Virus record (IMG/VR): IMGVR_UViG_3300023179_000258
Span: 1-38,092 of that record
Origin: a virus
DNA length: 38,092 nt
Direction: 5' to 3' (one strand)
Position numbers and translations under genes: made by a program. This document shows, one piece after another, positions 1 to 7,007 of this stretch. How positions within the stretch are numbered: the stretch's first letter is position 1; the number at the start of each line of letters is the position of its first letter. The notes under the pieces are model-generated. The model saw nothing but the letters and a program-made list of their open reading frames with translations. It was not told the DNA's origin and did not search any database.

Positions 1-1754
1 CCTGCTGCCCCTCGATTGCCACCGCCACCGCCACCGCCACCGCCATCTACCCCGGGTTTTTGCACTGCACTAAACCCATCCAACGATGCTAGAGTTTGGT
101 AGGCCAGTGGAACACCAGAACTATTTACTCCGTCTAAAGCCGGAATTCGGTAACTGCCACCGCCACCGCCACCGCCACCACCGGCAGTGGCAATGCCGTA
201 AATATTGGGCCCTACTTGGACGTATAACGATGAGGCCCCACCGCCACCACCACCTGCTCCACTAATACCTCTAGTATTTGCCGGTGCACCATTACCGCCC
301 GATGCCGAGAAACCTGATCCAAATGGGAAGCCGAACCCTACTCCGCCTAAACCAAATGTTCCACTGCTAGCTGTACTCTTGGCTTCGGCACCGCCTTCGC
401 CAATACCGGCTCCAAGTACCTTTGCGGATGCTCCGGTATCCGGGAGAATGACTTCGCCTAAAACTAGGCCACCACCTCCGCCAGCACCGCCCACGCCCTC
501 TAAATCATCAAACCCACCGCCTGATCCACCAGCACCTATTAGTCTAAACATTAGTTTTACAGGTACACCAGGTAATGTTGCATTACCAGTTAAAATAGAT
601 ATCCCCGAAGTTGTCAAATAGGCTGTGCCAGTTTGTACTGCAACCGTCGTTGTTGTTGTAGTGGTTGTAGTTGTGGTTGTTGAAGTAAAGTTGATTGGTA
701 AACAAGTACTATGAAATACTCTGTTTGTAAAATTGGTTGTTTTACTTTGCCCAGGACCCGACCAAGCCATTGTAAAATGCTTTGGTCCCGATACTTGTAA
801 GAATTGTATTCTTATTGGGTAGCGAACACCAGCTGTTAAATTAAGAACTTCTCCGGCACGTGTTGCCGAATTGCTCAAACCGAAGTGAAGATATGCGTTA
901 GCAATCGTGTAACCCGATGTAGCCCTTTCACCTATCCATACTGTAGCAACGTCATCGAGAAAGCCGTCAATATAAAAAATATGCGGACCAGTCTGTGCAG
1001 GAACGAAAAACCCTACCCACTCCATACTAAAGTATTCTTGGTAAGGAAATAATGTAAAGTCTAACGCACCATTAAATGTGAAAATTCTTCTATCAATGGC
1101 GGTTTGATAGCTGAACCAGGCAGGATCATATGTGTAGGAAACACCTACAATAGGCAAGTTATTAAACGACGATAAACACAATCCAGCAAACACTGGTTGC
1201 AATGTGGTGGTTGATGTTGTTGAAGTAGTTGTAGCAACCACTAGATTAGTGACTAAAGTTCTTGTATTTCCGGCTAAAATCACCTGTCCAACTAAAGGGG
1301 TAAACGTGACTAAGACAGTTATCGCACCAACAGGCCACGTTGCACTAGATTCTTGAGCAGTTTCATAATTACCAGTTACAGGTACAATGTCGGTTATAGT
1401 AACTGGTGACCCCGAAGCATAAGTAATTGTCATAGTAAACCCAGCTCCGGGTGGTCCGCTAAAACTAAATTGGTAGAGAGGACCTTTAAAAATACTAACG
1501 ATTTCCGAAGTATTGGGACTAGTTACTGTAGCAGTCCTACCTTTAACTGTAACAACAGGATTGTAGGTATTTGGCGGTAACGTTGTGCTTGTGCTAGTAC
1601 TAGTGGTACTTGTACTAGTGGTACTTGTACTAGTGGTCCGTTCGGGAGCATTTGTAGTTGTTGTAGTAGGCGGTAACGGATTACAACCAAATTCTAATTG
1701 TAGTTCGCTTAAGGCAAGTGATACTGGCGGTACTACCCATTGTTTTATAGTCAC
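1..1754 (-). CDS. Adhesin / tail-fibre protein, PA14/GLEYA-type plus glycine-rich tip (partial, 3' end outside window)
   Basis: The frame is open from a GTG at 1754 to the window edge (584 codons, no stop seen). The GTG follows the upstream stop (1767-1769) and has a weak AGG about 9 bases ahead. Order by residue: a short head; a Thr/Ser hinge (about 34-62); a beta-rich Ig-like stretch (62-170); a second hinge (172-185); a domain at about 187-347 resembling PA14/GLEYA lectin domains (motifs EWVGFFVPAQTG, then DGFLDDVATVWIG with adjacent Asp267-Asp268, then a GYT and a PIRIQF strand); a third poly-Thr hinge (355-372); and a glycine-rich region from about 399 with two runs of eight or so glycines. 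Known: PA14/GLEYA domains in adhesins bind glycans, often with Ca2+ at an Asp-Asp pair. Inference: this is a host-surface-binding fibre tip. The exact ligand and the C-terminus are unknown. Confidence 0.8.
   Translation of the reverse strand, partial: MTIKQWVVPPVSLALSELQLEFGCNPLPPTTTTTNAPERTTSTSTTSTSTTSTSTSTTLPPNTYNPVVTVKGRTATVTSPNTSEIVSIFKGPLYQFSFSGPPGAGFTMTITYASGSPVTITDIVPVTGNYETAQESSATWPVGAITVLVTFTPLVGQVILAGNTRTLVTNLVVATTTSTTSTTTLQPVFAGLCLSSFNNLPIVGVSYTYDPAWFSYQTAIDRRIFTFNGALDFTLFPYQEYFSMEWVGFFVPAQTGPHIFYIDGFLDDVATVWIGERATSGYTIANAYLHFGLSNSATRAGEVLNLTAGVRYPIRIQFLQVSGPKHFTMAWSGPGQSKTTNFTNRVFHSTCLPINFTSTTTTTTTTTTTTVAVQTGTAYLTTSGISILTGNATLPGVPVKLMFRLIGAGGSGGGFDDLEGVGGAGGGGGLVLGEVILPDTGASAKVLGAGIGEGGAEAKSTASSGTFGLGGVGFGFPFGSGFSASGGNGAPANTRGISGAGGGGGGASSLYVQVGPNIYGIATAGGGGGGGGGSYRIPALDGVNSSGVPLAYQTLASLDGFSAVQKPGVDGGGGGGGGGNRGAA
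19..182. repeat. CCACCG hexamer tracts encoding polyglycine
   Basis: Two GC-rich tracts (about 19-44 and 155-182) are made of repeated CCACCG units, in otherwise AT-rich DNA. On the coding strand each gives eight to nine glycines in the fibre tip of the partial gene. Similar but shorter proline-codon-like tracts (glycine on the minus strand) occur at 10920-11000 and 11160-11440 in the giant gene. Confidence 0.8.
1591..1635. repeat. 15-base tandem repeat encoding a Thr/Ser hinge
   Basis: Two identical 15-base units (1606-1620 and 1621-1635, GTACTTGTACTAGTG) with a more diverged copy before them. On the minus strand they encode Thr-Ser repeats in the first hinge of the partial adhesin gene. 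The CTAGT core recurs in the 30-base repeat at 7501-7586. Confidence 0.8.
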
Positions 1755-1766
1755 AACTTTTACCTA

Positions 1767-2939
1767 TTAAACTAATTTTGCTTTTTTTAACAAAGACACT
1801 TCATTTTTCAGTTCTTTGATGGCTTCTACTACCAATCCCAATACTTTTTCATAATTAATTGCCAATAAGCCATTTTCACGTTCACGTGTAGCTTCAGGTA
1901 AGACCGATTTGACTTGGTTCGCCAGTAGACCTGTCTGGCGTTGCTCTTCGGTCTTGCCTAGATCCTGTGCTCTCTGATTCCAATTATAGAAAATTCCATC
2001 TAATTTAGAAAGTTTTTCTAGTGCATTGTCTATTTTAGTAATGTTTGTTTTAAGTCTTTCGTCTGATAAACTAAAACCAATAATATCACCTCTAGCTTCA
2101 AAGTCACCGTTACCGTGTACTATGGCTTTGACTTCTGTGACTAGCGTGCCATCTTGTGTAGCTAAAAATTCAATCTTAGTGCCATTTGCAGCACCAGTAT
2201 AGGTCTGCGAAGAGACAAAACGTATCATTGCTCTAGGGGCTGTTAATGCTACTCCCGTATGACCTCGAGCTTCAATTGCTCCAATTGTGGACCCAATAAG
2301 TGTTGCCGCAGAACCGGTGGGTGTACCAATGAGTGGAGCACGTCGAAAACATAAAATTGGGGCAAGATCAGTATTTGTTGGAGTATTACTTGCATAATTA
2401 TCAATGACTACCCTAACCGATGTGTTATCATCACTGTGAACATGCATGACTGTATTGGGTAAGGTAGGATTCACAGTCCTTACCGAACTTACGCCATTAT
2501 TAATTTCTAATTTACAGGTGGCAGCGGCTGCTTTATTAATAGAGAAATTACCAGTTGCAGGTTGAAGGGCTAGTCCTTTGTCTTTCGCTACTTTGGTGGC
2601 CGGTAACCCAAAATCATTTTCAACAAAAGTCAAATAGTGTAAAGCAATACTAGTTTTATCTAACTCAATACCACCACCCGAGCTGATGAAACTACTACCA
2701 TCATATACTTTTAACACTCTATTTGAACTATCATACCAAAGCTGACCTTCAAGCGGACTGTTTGGTTGTGAGCTACTAGCAAAGTTTTCTAGAATATGGA
2801 TCAAATTTTCATTCAAATATTCGCCATACCCAGCAAAATTTCTGCCTACCAGTGCAATACTAGTCGATGTTAGATCAGCTGTTCCATCCTCAACGGTAAC
2901 AAGAAGATCACCATTGCTCTTATTAATATTATATGCCAT
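1767..2939 (-). CDS. Tail-fibre protein with C-terminal intramolecular chaperone (peptidase S74 type)
   Basis: A 390-residue protein. The N-terminal 85 residues carry a pattern common in fibres of aquatic T4-like phages (GRNFAGYGEYLNENLIHILENF, then PLEGQLWYD). The middle is beta-rich. The last 99 residues are a typical S74 chaperone-of-endosialidase domain, starting at SDERLKTN (Ser292, Lys297), followed by the conserved FYNWN and GLLANQV motifs and an amphipathic helix at the end (VEAIKELKNEVSLLKK). Known: these domains help fibres trimerise and then cut themselves off just before the Ser. Inference: the mature fibre is about residues 1-291, released from a trimeric chaperone. An SD-like GGAG lies 10 bases before the ATG, and an AATAAATA box (2963-2970) lies further upstream. 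The next gene starts 13 bases after the stop. Confidence 0.9.
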   Translation of the reverse strand: MAYNINKSNGDLLVTVEDGTADLTSTSIALVGRNFAGYGEYLNENLIHILENFASSSQPNSPLEGQLWYDSSNRVLKVYDGSSFISSGGGIELDKTSIALHYLTFVENDFGLPATKVAKDKGLALQPATGNFSINKAAAATCKLEINNGVSSVRTVNPTLPNTVMHVHSDDNTSVRVVIDNYASNTPTNTDLAPILCFRRAPLIGTPTGSAATLIGSTIGAIEARGHTGVALTAPRAMIRFVSSQTYTGAANGTKIEFLATQDGTLVTEVKAIVHGNGDFEARGDIIGFSLSDERLKTNITKIDNALEKLSKLDGIFYNWNQRAQDLGKTEEQRQTGLLANQVKSVLPEATRERENGLLAINYEKVLGLVVEAIKELKNEVSLLKKAKLV

Positions 2940-2962
2940 TGGATATTAACTCCATATTTTAC

Positions 2963-2970
2963 TATTTATT
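2963..2970 (-). promoter_or_regulatory. Candidate T4-type late promoter box (AATAAATA)
   Basis: Read on the minus strand, this is AATAAATA, one base off the T4 late consensus TATAAATA. It lies 23 bases before the ATG of the S74 fibre gene, leaving room for a leader with the GGAG ribosome site. It directly follows the stop codon of the preceding gene. The sequence is AT-rich, so chance is possible. Confidence 0.4.
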
Positions 2971-3582
2971 TTAGCTTATACCTGTCAAATTAGTTAAACT
3001 TTGAATTCTTATAGTATAATCAATTTGAATCAATCTGTTTAAACTTTTTTGTATAGGATGAAATACTACGTGAGTTAATAATTTACCAGTCCCCGGTCCA
3101 CTACCACTCCAAGATTTCAGACCAAGCTCATCAAAAACAAAGTCGTTTTCAAGAGTGTTTAAATTATCAAACGCTTTTTGACCTTGTGGTTCACCGTAAT
3201 CCAATAGACAGGTACACAAAATATCACTATATACTGTACCGGGGATATGACGTATTGTCATTGCGTTGCGAACAGGATCAGTGTTATCTTCATCAGTGTC
3301 ATCTATGATTTTAAAAAATGTAGGATTATACAAATCTGCATTTTGTGTATTAGTGTTTGTAGGTAAAAAATTAATAACACCGGTGCTGTCAAAGTTAGTA
3401 CCACCACGACCAAAATGCATCTCAGTAATAAAATGAGTGCGTTTGTTAGCTAGACTGTATGCAAGGGCTTCACTAATATTCTCAAAATGTATTGCGTTCT
3501 TTTTATCTAAAAGAACTTCGTTGGTGGTGGGGTCAAATATCTTTACATGTCCCGTCATTTGTAATAAACTTTCATTTTTCAT
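2971..3582 (-). CDS. Conserved T4-like virion-associated protein of unknown function
   Basis: A 203-residue protein starting at ATG 3582. An in-frame GTG at 3612 would add ten residues but would overlap the small upstream gene by 29 bases; the ATG sits one base after that gene's TGA, which favours coupled translation from the ATG. The N-terminus has a pattern seen in proteins encoded near fibre genes of aquatic T4-like phages: TGHVKIFDPTTNEV, then KKNAIHFENIS and ITEMHFGRGGT. The rest is predicted mixed beta, ending in a beta strand rich in Ile/Thr. No catalytic motif, signal peptide or membrane segment is visible. Its place among fibre genes suggests a structural or fibre-attachment role. 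The function is not known to me. Confidence 0.8.
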   Translation of the reverse strand: MKNESLLQMTGHVKIFDPTTNEVLLDKKNAIHFENISEALAYSLANKRTHFITEMHFGRGGTNFDSTGVINFLPTNTNTQNADLYNPTFFKIIDDTDEDNTDPVRNAMTIRHIPGTVYSDILCTCLLDYGEPQGQKAFDNLNTLENDFVFDELGLKSWSGSGPGTGKLLTHVVFHPIQKSLNRLIQIDYTIRIQSLTNLTGIS

Positions 3583-3583
3583 A

Positions 3584-3733
3584 TCAAGCACGACCTTGCG
3601 TATAAATTTCACCGGTTTCTGGATCCGATATTTTTAAGAAACCCTGGAATAATATACCAGAATTTTCATCTGGCTTTACTGGATTTTGATCTTCTGTTTC
3701 TAAGGATTTATCGTCAGTTTCTTTATTTATCAT
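3584..3733 (-). CDS. Small acidic protein (49 residues), possible truncated relative of its neighbour
   Basis: ATG at 3733, TGA at 3584-3586; 49 residues. It fills exactly the gap between the 1079-residue fibre gene (stop at 3749) and the 203-residue gene (ATG one base after this stop), and a GGTGA ribosome-site-like stretch precedes it, so it is probably translated. The first half is polar and acidic (Lys/Glu/Asp-rich). The second half, GFLKISDPETGEIYTQGRA, resembles the head of the next protein (GHVKIFDPTTNEVLLDKKNA) at about eight of twenty positions, including the KI-DP-T-E pattern. Inference: it may be a decayed or shortened paralogue of that protein. It could also be an independent small virion protein. 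No other domain is visible. Confidence 0.6.
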   Translation of the reverse strand: MINKETDDKSLETEDQNPVKPDENSGILFQGFLKISDPETGEIYTQGRA

Positions 3734-3748
3734 GAATTTTCACCACAT

Positions 3749-6700
3749 TTACGTAATCTTAGATATCTTAACCGCACACCAATTGGGACTATAATCAGAT
3801 GTGGTTACTCCATTATTTGTTGAACCAGTATAACCAGTCCTGTCACCTAAACTTTCAAATTTTATGTTCACTAATTCTCCGGCGACTGCCAATCCGGCAT
3901 GTACTATTGCCCTTGACCAATCACTGTCATCAGTATAAATAAACTCGAACCCAGTACCCCCACCCCATACGGTAGTACCAGATGTGCGTCCTCTAATTTT
4001 TGCTGTTTGGATTTCGCCAACAGCACTTTTACATGTCGGACCCCACAACGTGAAACTTCCTTGTTCAGGAACAGAACTTGAAGGTTTAATTGTACAAATC
4101 GGGGATCTGATTATTTCAGTTGCGGTTATTACCCCATTAGTAATTAACATTTGAAAAACTTGATCGGCTCCGGTAATGGCAACGGCGTTTACCGAAATAT
4201 TTACAGTTCCGGGACCTGCTGGGATTGATAAGTTATTCGATGCACCTAAGTTAAGCCCAGTTATGCCTGAGCCAGAAAATGCTGTGTTTGTACCAGGAAC
4301 TACAATAAACCAACTCAATGTTTGAGCTAATTCTGAGCTAGGTATTGTTAATGTAAAGGTAAAAGTAAGTGGTGGAGATTCTTGATTGTCGACCACTAAC
4401 TTCCAGGGCTCCGGGGGAGGAGCTCCGGGAATTTTATCTATGTTGTCTAAATAAAGGCTTGCACCCAAAGCTGTGCCACCAGATTCGTCTTGTGACCCAC
4501 ATATAAAAACAAACCTATACGTTCCCTCTTCTGAGGCAGAAATTTCTTTTTCAACACGTTGCCATGGGGTGGCTCTTGATCCAAACGCTGTACTACTTGA
4601 ATCTAATAATAATACTGTTTTACAGGTGCTGGGTTCTACCAAATAAGCGAAAACATCAAAGTCGTCACCCCCGGCCTCGGCCTTCCAGTTAAAGGCTACC
4701 TTATCTCCAGCACGACACGAGATTGGATTATCTGAAACAAGATACGGACCTCTTACAATTCCAAAAGCCACAGACGATCCACTACTTACAAGTCTAATAA
4801 CATTTTTCCCACCAAATGGCGGTATAACAGCACTCTCTATTGCCCAAGTATAACTGAAACCGCTACCAGGACTCTGATCTCCGTAGGGAGAAGGAGTAGG
4901 CCCTATTCTACCAACATAAGTCTTGGTCGGATCATCAGGTGTTGGGCATCCTAAAATAGTGCTGAATCCACTGGTACGAAGATGATCGGGCGTAGTCCCA
5001 ACACCAGGTTTATAAATGCTCCATCCCGGTATATGATCAACACCATCAGCATCAGTAGATCGAGGAGTATCGATCTCAAAATCTCCATTAAAAAAGTTTG
5101 TTAATACTTCACCGGGTTTAGGTGCAACAGCTGGCGGAGGAGCAGCAGTAGTAGTTGTAACTTTACTGGTGTCAGCAATGTTAACCGTTATTGCTGCTGC
5201 TGCCGGAGGAGGAGTCGGTGTTCCACTAGGGTTACTCTTGTAAAGAGTGAATATTATTGTTTCAGGGCCTTCTTCTGGGTCAGGGGTTAATGGAGTTAAA
5301 TCTTGTTTGGATTTGAACGCTACGGTGGCAGTACCAGCTTTGTAAGTACCCCCCAAAACAACAGTTCCAGCATCATTTGGTGTTATTGAGTCAAAATCAG
5401 CCAAATTTGTTGTACCAGTGTTGGTCCAATACAAGGTCGTCCCCGGGGCTATACCTTCTGTTGTAATAGTAAATGTTGCAGTAAATCCTTCATCCATAGA
5501 TGTTCTATCTACTGCAACATTAATTACAGGTGTTAAACTAGTGTCGTTTATATTAAGAGTAACTGGTCCTATTATATAACTGTCAGCATCAAAGGCTCTA
5601 GTTGAGTAAACATTAAAAATTAAACTTTCTGGACTGCTACCAATTTCTGTGGTCACATCTTCAGCTATGTTTATAATTACACTAGCAGATGCACCAAACA
5701 AAGTGCCGTCTGTTTTAAACGAACCCCAAGTTAATGAGTCGGTCCCGCTATAATCACTGCCTGTCACTGTTCCGGTTATTTCGTAGAAAAATAAAGTTTT
5801 AGGCTCTACACCAACAGTTAAAAAGTCAAATCTTACATTTTCGCCTTCATCACAACTTATACTTTGATTATTACCGGCCCACCCTCCATAACTTTGTAAT
5901 GTTGCTCTTATATCATAGGCCGGATCAGGCAGATCGCTTATATAAACAACATTAGCAGTCTTCAAAATAGGACCTGTAGATGCAGTCTCACGTAAATTTA
6001 AAACAATTGATTTACCATAACTTTGACCAAAATTTCTAATGGTGTCTAATTTAATATACCCTATACCTTCGCCATATCCGCCCACAACCGTAACTGTACC
6101 TGTTTCTGACTGAATAGCGAAATCAGTGACTTGGCTGGTTCCTTCATTACTCCAATATAGCATAGTACCATTGGGAATACCTCGGGTCACTACTTCATAT
6201 ACAATGCTAGATCCTTCTGCTATGGAACTAACTCTAGGGGTAATTGTATAAGATGGAATTATACTAATGTCATTTATGGTAACTGTTTCAGCAGTAGCAA
6301 CGACTGGACCAGTGACAGACCCGGTGCGTACCTGAAATATTATAGTCTCATCGCCCTCTGTTATAACATCCATTCTCGGTGTAATATCAACAAACGCAAC
6401 TCCAGTTATATAGTCCCCGCCCAATACAGTACTACCGTTATTAGTGTAGCCAGTATCGTAACCAACAAAATCTATTATTTGAGCAGTCCCAGCATTAGTC
6501 CAATAAAGAGTAGCTCCAGGAAAAATATATTTTGTGTTAATTAAAAACCTTATCTGATTTCCCTCAGGAACATTTAGTGCTTGAGGATACACTCGGTACT
6601 CGGGTTTAGGCGTCCATTGATTAGCATTATTATAACGATTAGGACCTACATCTTCTACATCAGAATTAGCTAGATGAATTGAAGGTACGCCAGTCCCACC

Positions 6701-6988
6701 AACGCCTCTTCGTAAACGACTCAATCTATTACCATCTTTTTCATAGTAAATTATACGTTCACCGTTTACATGAATTATACCGGGTATGACTAGACTAGGA
6801 TCAGGTGTTCCCAACACACTGCCATTCGATACGTAGATATTAGAGCTATCTAGATATATTGGTTGTGTAAGTTTGACAACGTAGGTAGGATTGGCCACAG
6901 ACCTGAACCTTTGTTCATTCATGTCAATGAACAACCTAAAACTAGTGTCAAATGGTTCTTCGCCGTAACTTCTGTTTGTTAGTTGCAT
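3749..6988 (-). CDS. Multidomain fibre/adhesin: Calx-beta repeats, carbohydrate-binding-like domain, LCCL-like C-terminus
   Basis: A 1079-residue protein. Residues 1-125 look like a virion-attachment head common in aquatic T4-like phages (IYVSNGSVLGTPDPSLVIPG, then NGERIIYY and RLRRGVGGTG). Four beta-sandwich repeats of Calx-beta type follow, at about 130-240, 245-350, 357-480 and 487-605; each has an EG near the start, most have a TLYWTN-type strand, and each ends near an IND/ISD. A hinge (TTTTAAPPP, about 607-620) leads to a galactose-binding-like module (about 632-845; NGDFE, then GWSIYKPG and SLYLDNI), another Calx-beta-like stretch (860-965), and a C-terminal LCCL-like domain (about 985-1079). 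Calx-beta repeats usually bind Ca2+ and act as stiff spacers. Inference: a long receptor-binding arm. Domain names are by motif only. Confidence 0.85.
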   Translation of the reverse strand: MQLTNRSYGEEPFDTSFRLFIDMNEQRFRSVANPTYVVKLTQPIYLDSSNIYVSNGSVLGTPDPSLVIPGIIHVNGERIIYYEKDGNRLSRLRRGVGGTGVPSIHLANSDVEDVGPNRYNNANQWTPKPEYRVYPQALNVPEGNQIRFLINTKYIFPGATLYWTNAGTAQIIDFVGYDTGYTNNGSTVLGGDYITGVAFVDITPRMDVITEGDETIIFQVRTGSVTGPVVATAETVTINDISIIPSYTITPRVSSIAEGSSIVYEVVTRGIPNGTMLYWSNEGTSQVTDFAIQSETGTVTVVGGYGEGIGYIKLDTIRNFGQSYGKSIVLNLRETASTGPILKTANVVYISDLPDPAYDIRATLQSYGGWAGNNQSISCDEGENVRFDFLTVGVEPKTLFFYEITGTVTGSDYSGTDSLTWGSFKTDGTLFGASASVIINIAEDVTTEIGSSPESLIFNVYSTRAFDADSYIIGPVTLNINDTSLTPVINVAVDRTSMDEGFTATFTITTEGIAPGTTLYWTNTGTTNLADFDSITPNDAGTVVLGGTYKAGTATVAFKSKQDLTPLTPDPEEGPETIIFTLYKSNPSGTPTPPPAAAAITVNIADTSKVTTTTAAPPPAVAPKPGEVLTNFFNGDFEIDTPRSTDADGVDHIPGWSIYKPGVGTTPDHLRTSGFSTILGCPTPDDPTKTYVGRIGPTPSPYGDQSPGSGFSYTWAIESAVIPPFGGKNVIRLVSSGSSVAFGIVRGPYLVSDNPISCRAGDKVAFNWKAEAGGDDFDVFAYLVEPSTCKTVLLLDSSSTAFGSRATPWQRVEKEISASEEGTYRFVFICGSQDESGGTALGASLYLDNIDKIPGAPPPEPWKLVVDNQESPPLTFTFTLTIPSSELAQTLSWFIVVPGTNTAFSGSGITGLNLGASNNLSIPAGPGTVNISVNAVAITGADQVFQMLITNGVITATEIIRSPICTIKPSSSVPEQGSFTLWGPTCKSAVGEIQTAKIRGRTSGTTVWGGGTGFEFIYTDDSDWSRAIVHAGLAVAGELVNIKFESLGDRTGYTGSTNNGVTTSDYSPNWCAVKISKIT

Positions 6989-6995
6989 AATTTAG

Positions 6996-7003
6996 TATTT
7001 ATT
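6996..7003 (-). promoter_or_regulatory. Possible late promoter box (AATAAATA)
   Basis: Minus-strand AATAAATA lies in the 19-base gap before the Calx-beta fibre gene, ending 7 bases before its ATG. That spacing matches the exact TATAAATA in front of gp25. If active, the transcript would have almost no leader. It is one base off consensus in AT-rich DNA, so confidence is low. Confidence 0.3.
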
Positions 7004-7007
7004 TGGT

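Noticed and set aside
205-621. Plus-strand proline-rich open frame
   Set aside because: It is the reverse complement of the glycine-rich coding part of the minus-strand adhesin; there is no ribosome site and its proline runs mirror the glycine runs.
1585-1770. Plus-strand Leu/Val repeat open frame that looks like a membrane segment
   Set aside because: It is the antisense of the Thr/Ser repeat hinge; the repeat gives hydrophobic codons by chance.
3583-3612. GTG start at 3612 for the 203-residue protein
   Set aside because: It would overlap the small upstream gene by 29 bases and lacks a clear ribosome site; the ATG at 3582 follows that gene's stop by one base.
3934-3941. Plus-strand TATAAATA
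   Set aside because: It lies inside a minus-strand gene, antisense, with no plus-strand gene downstream; likely chance in AT-rich DNA.
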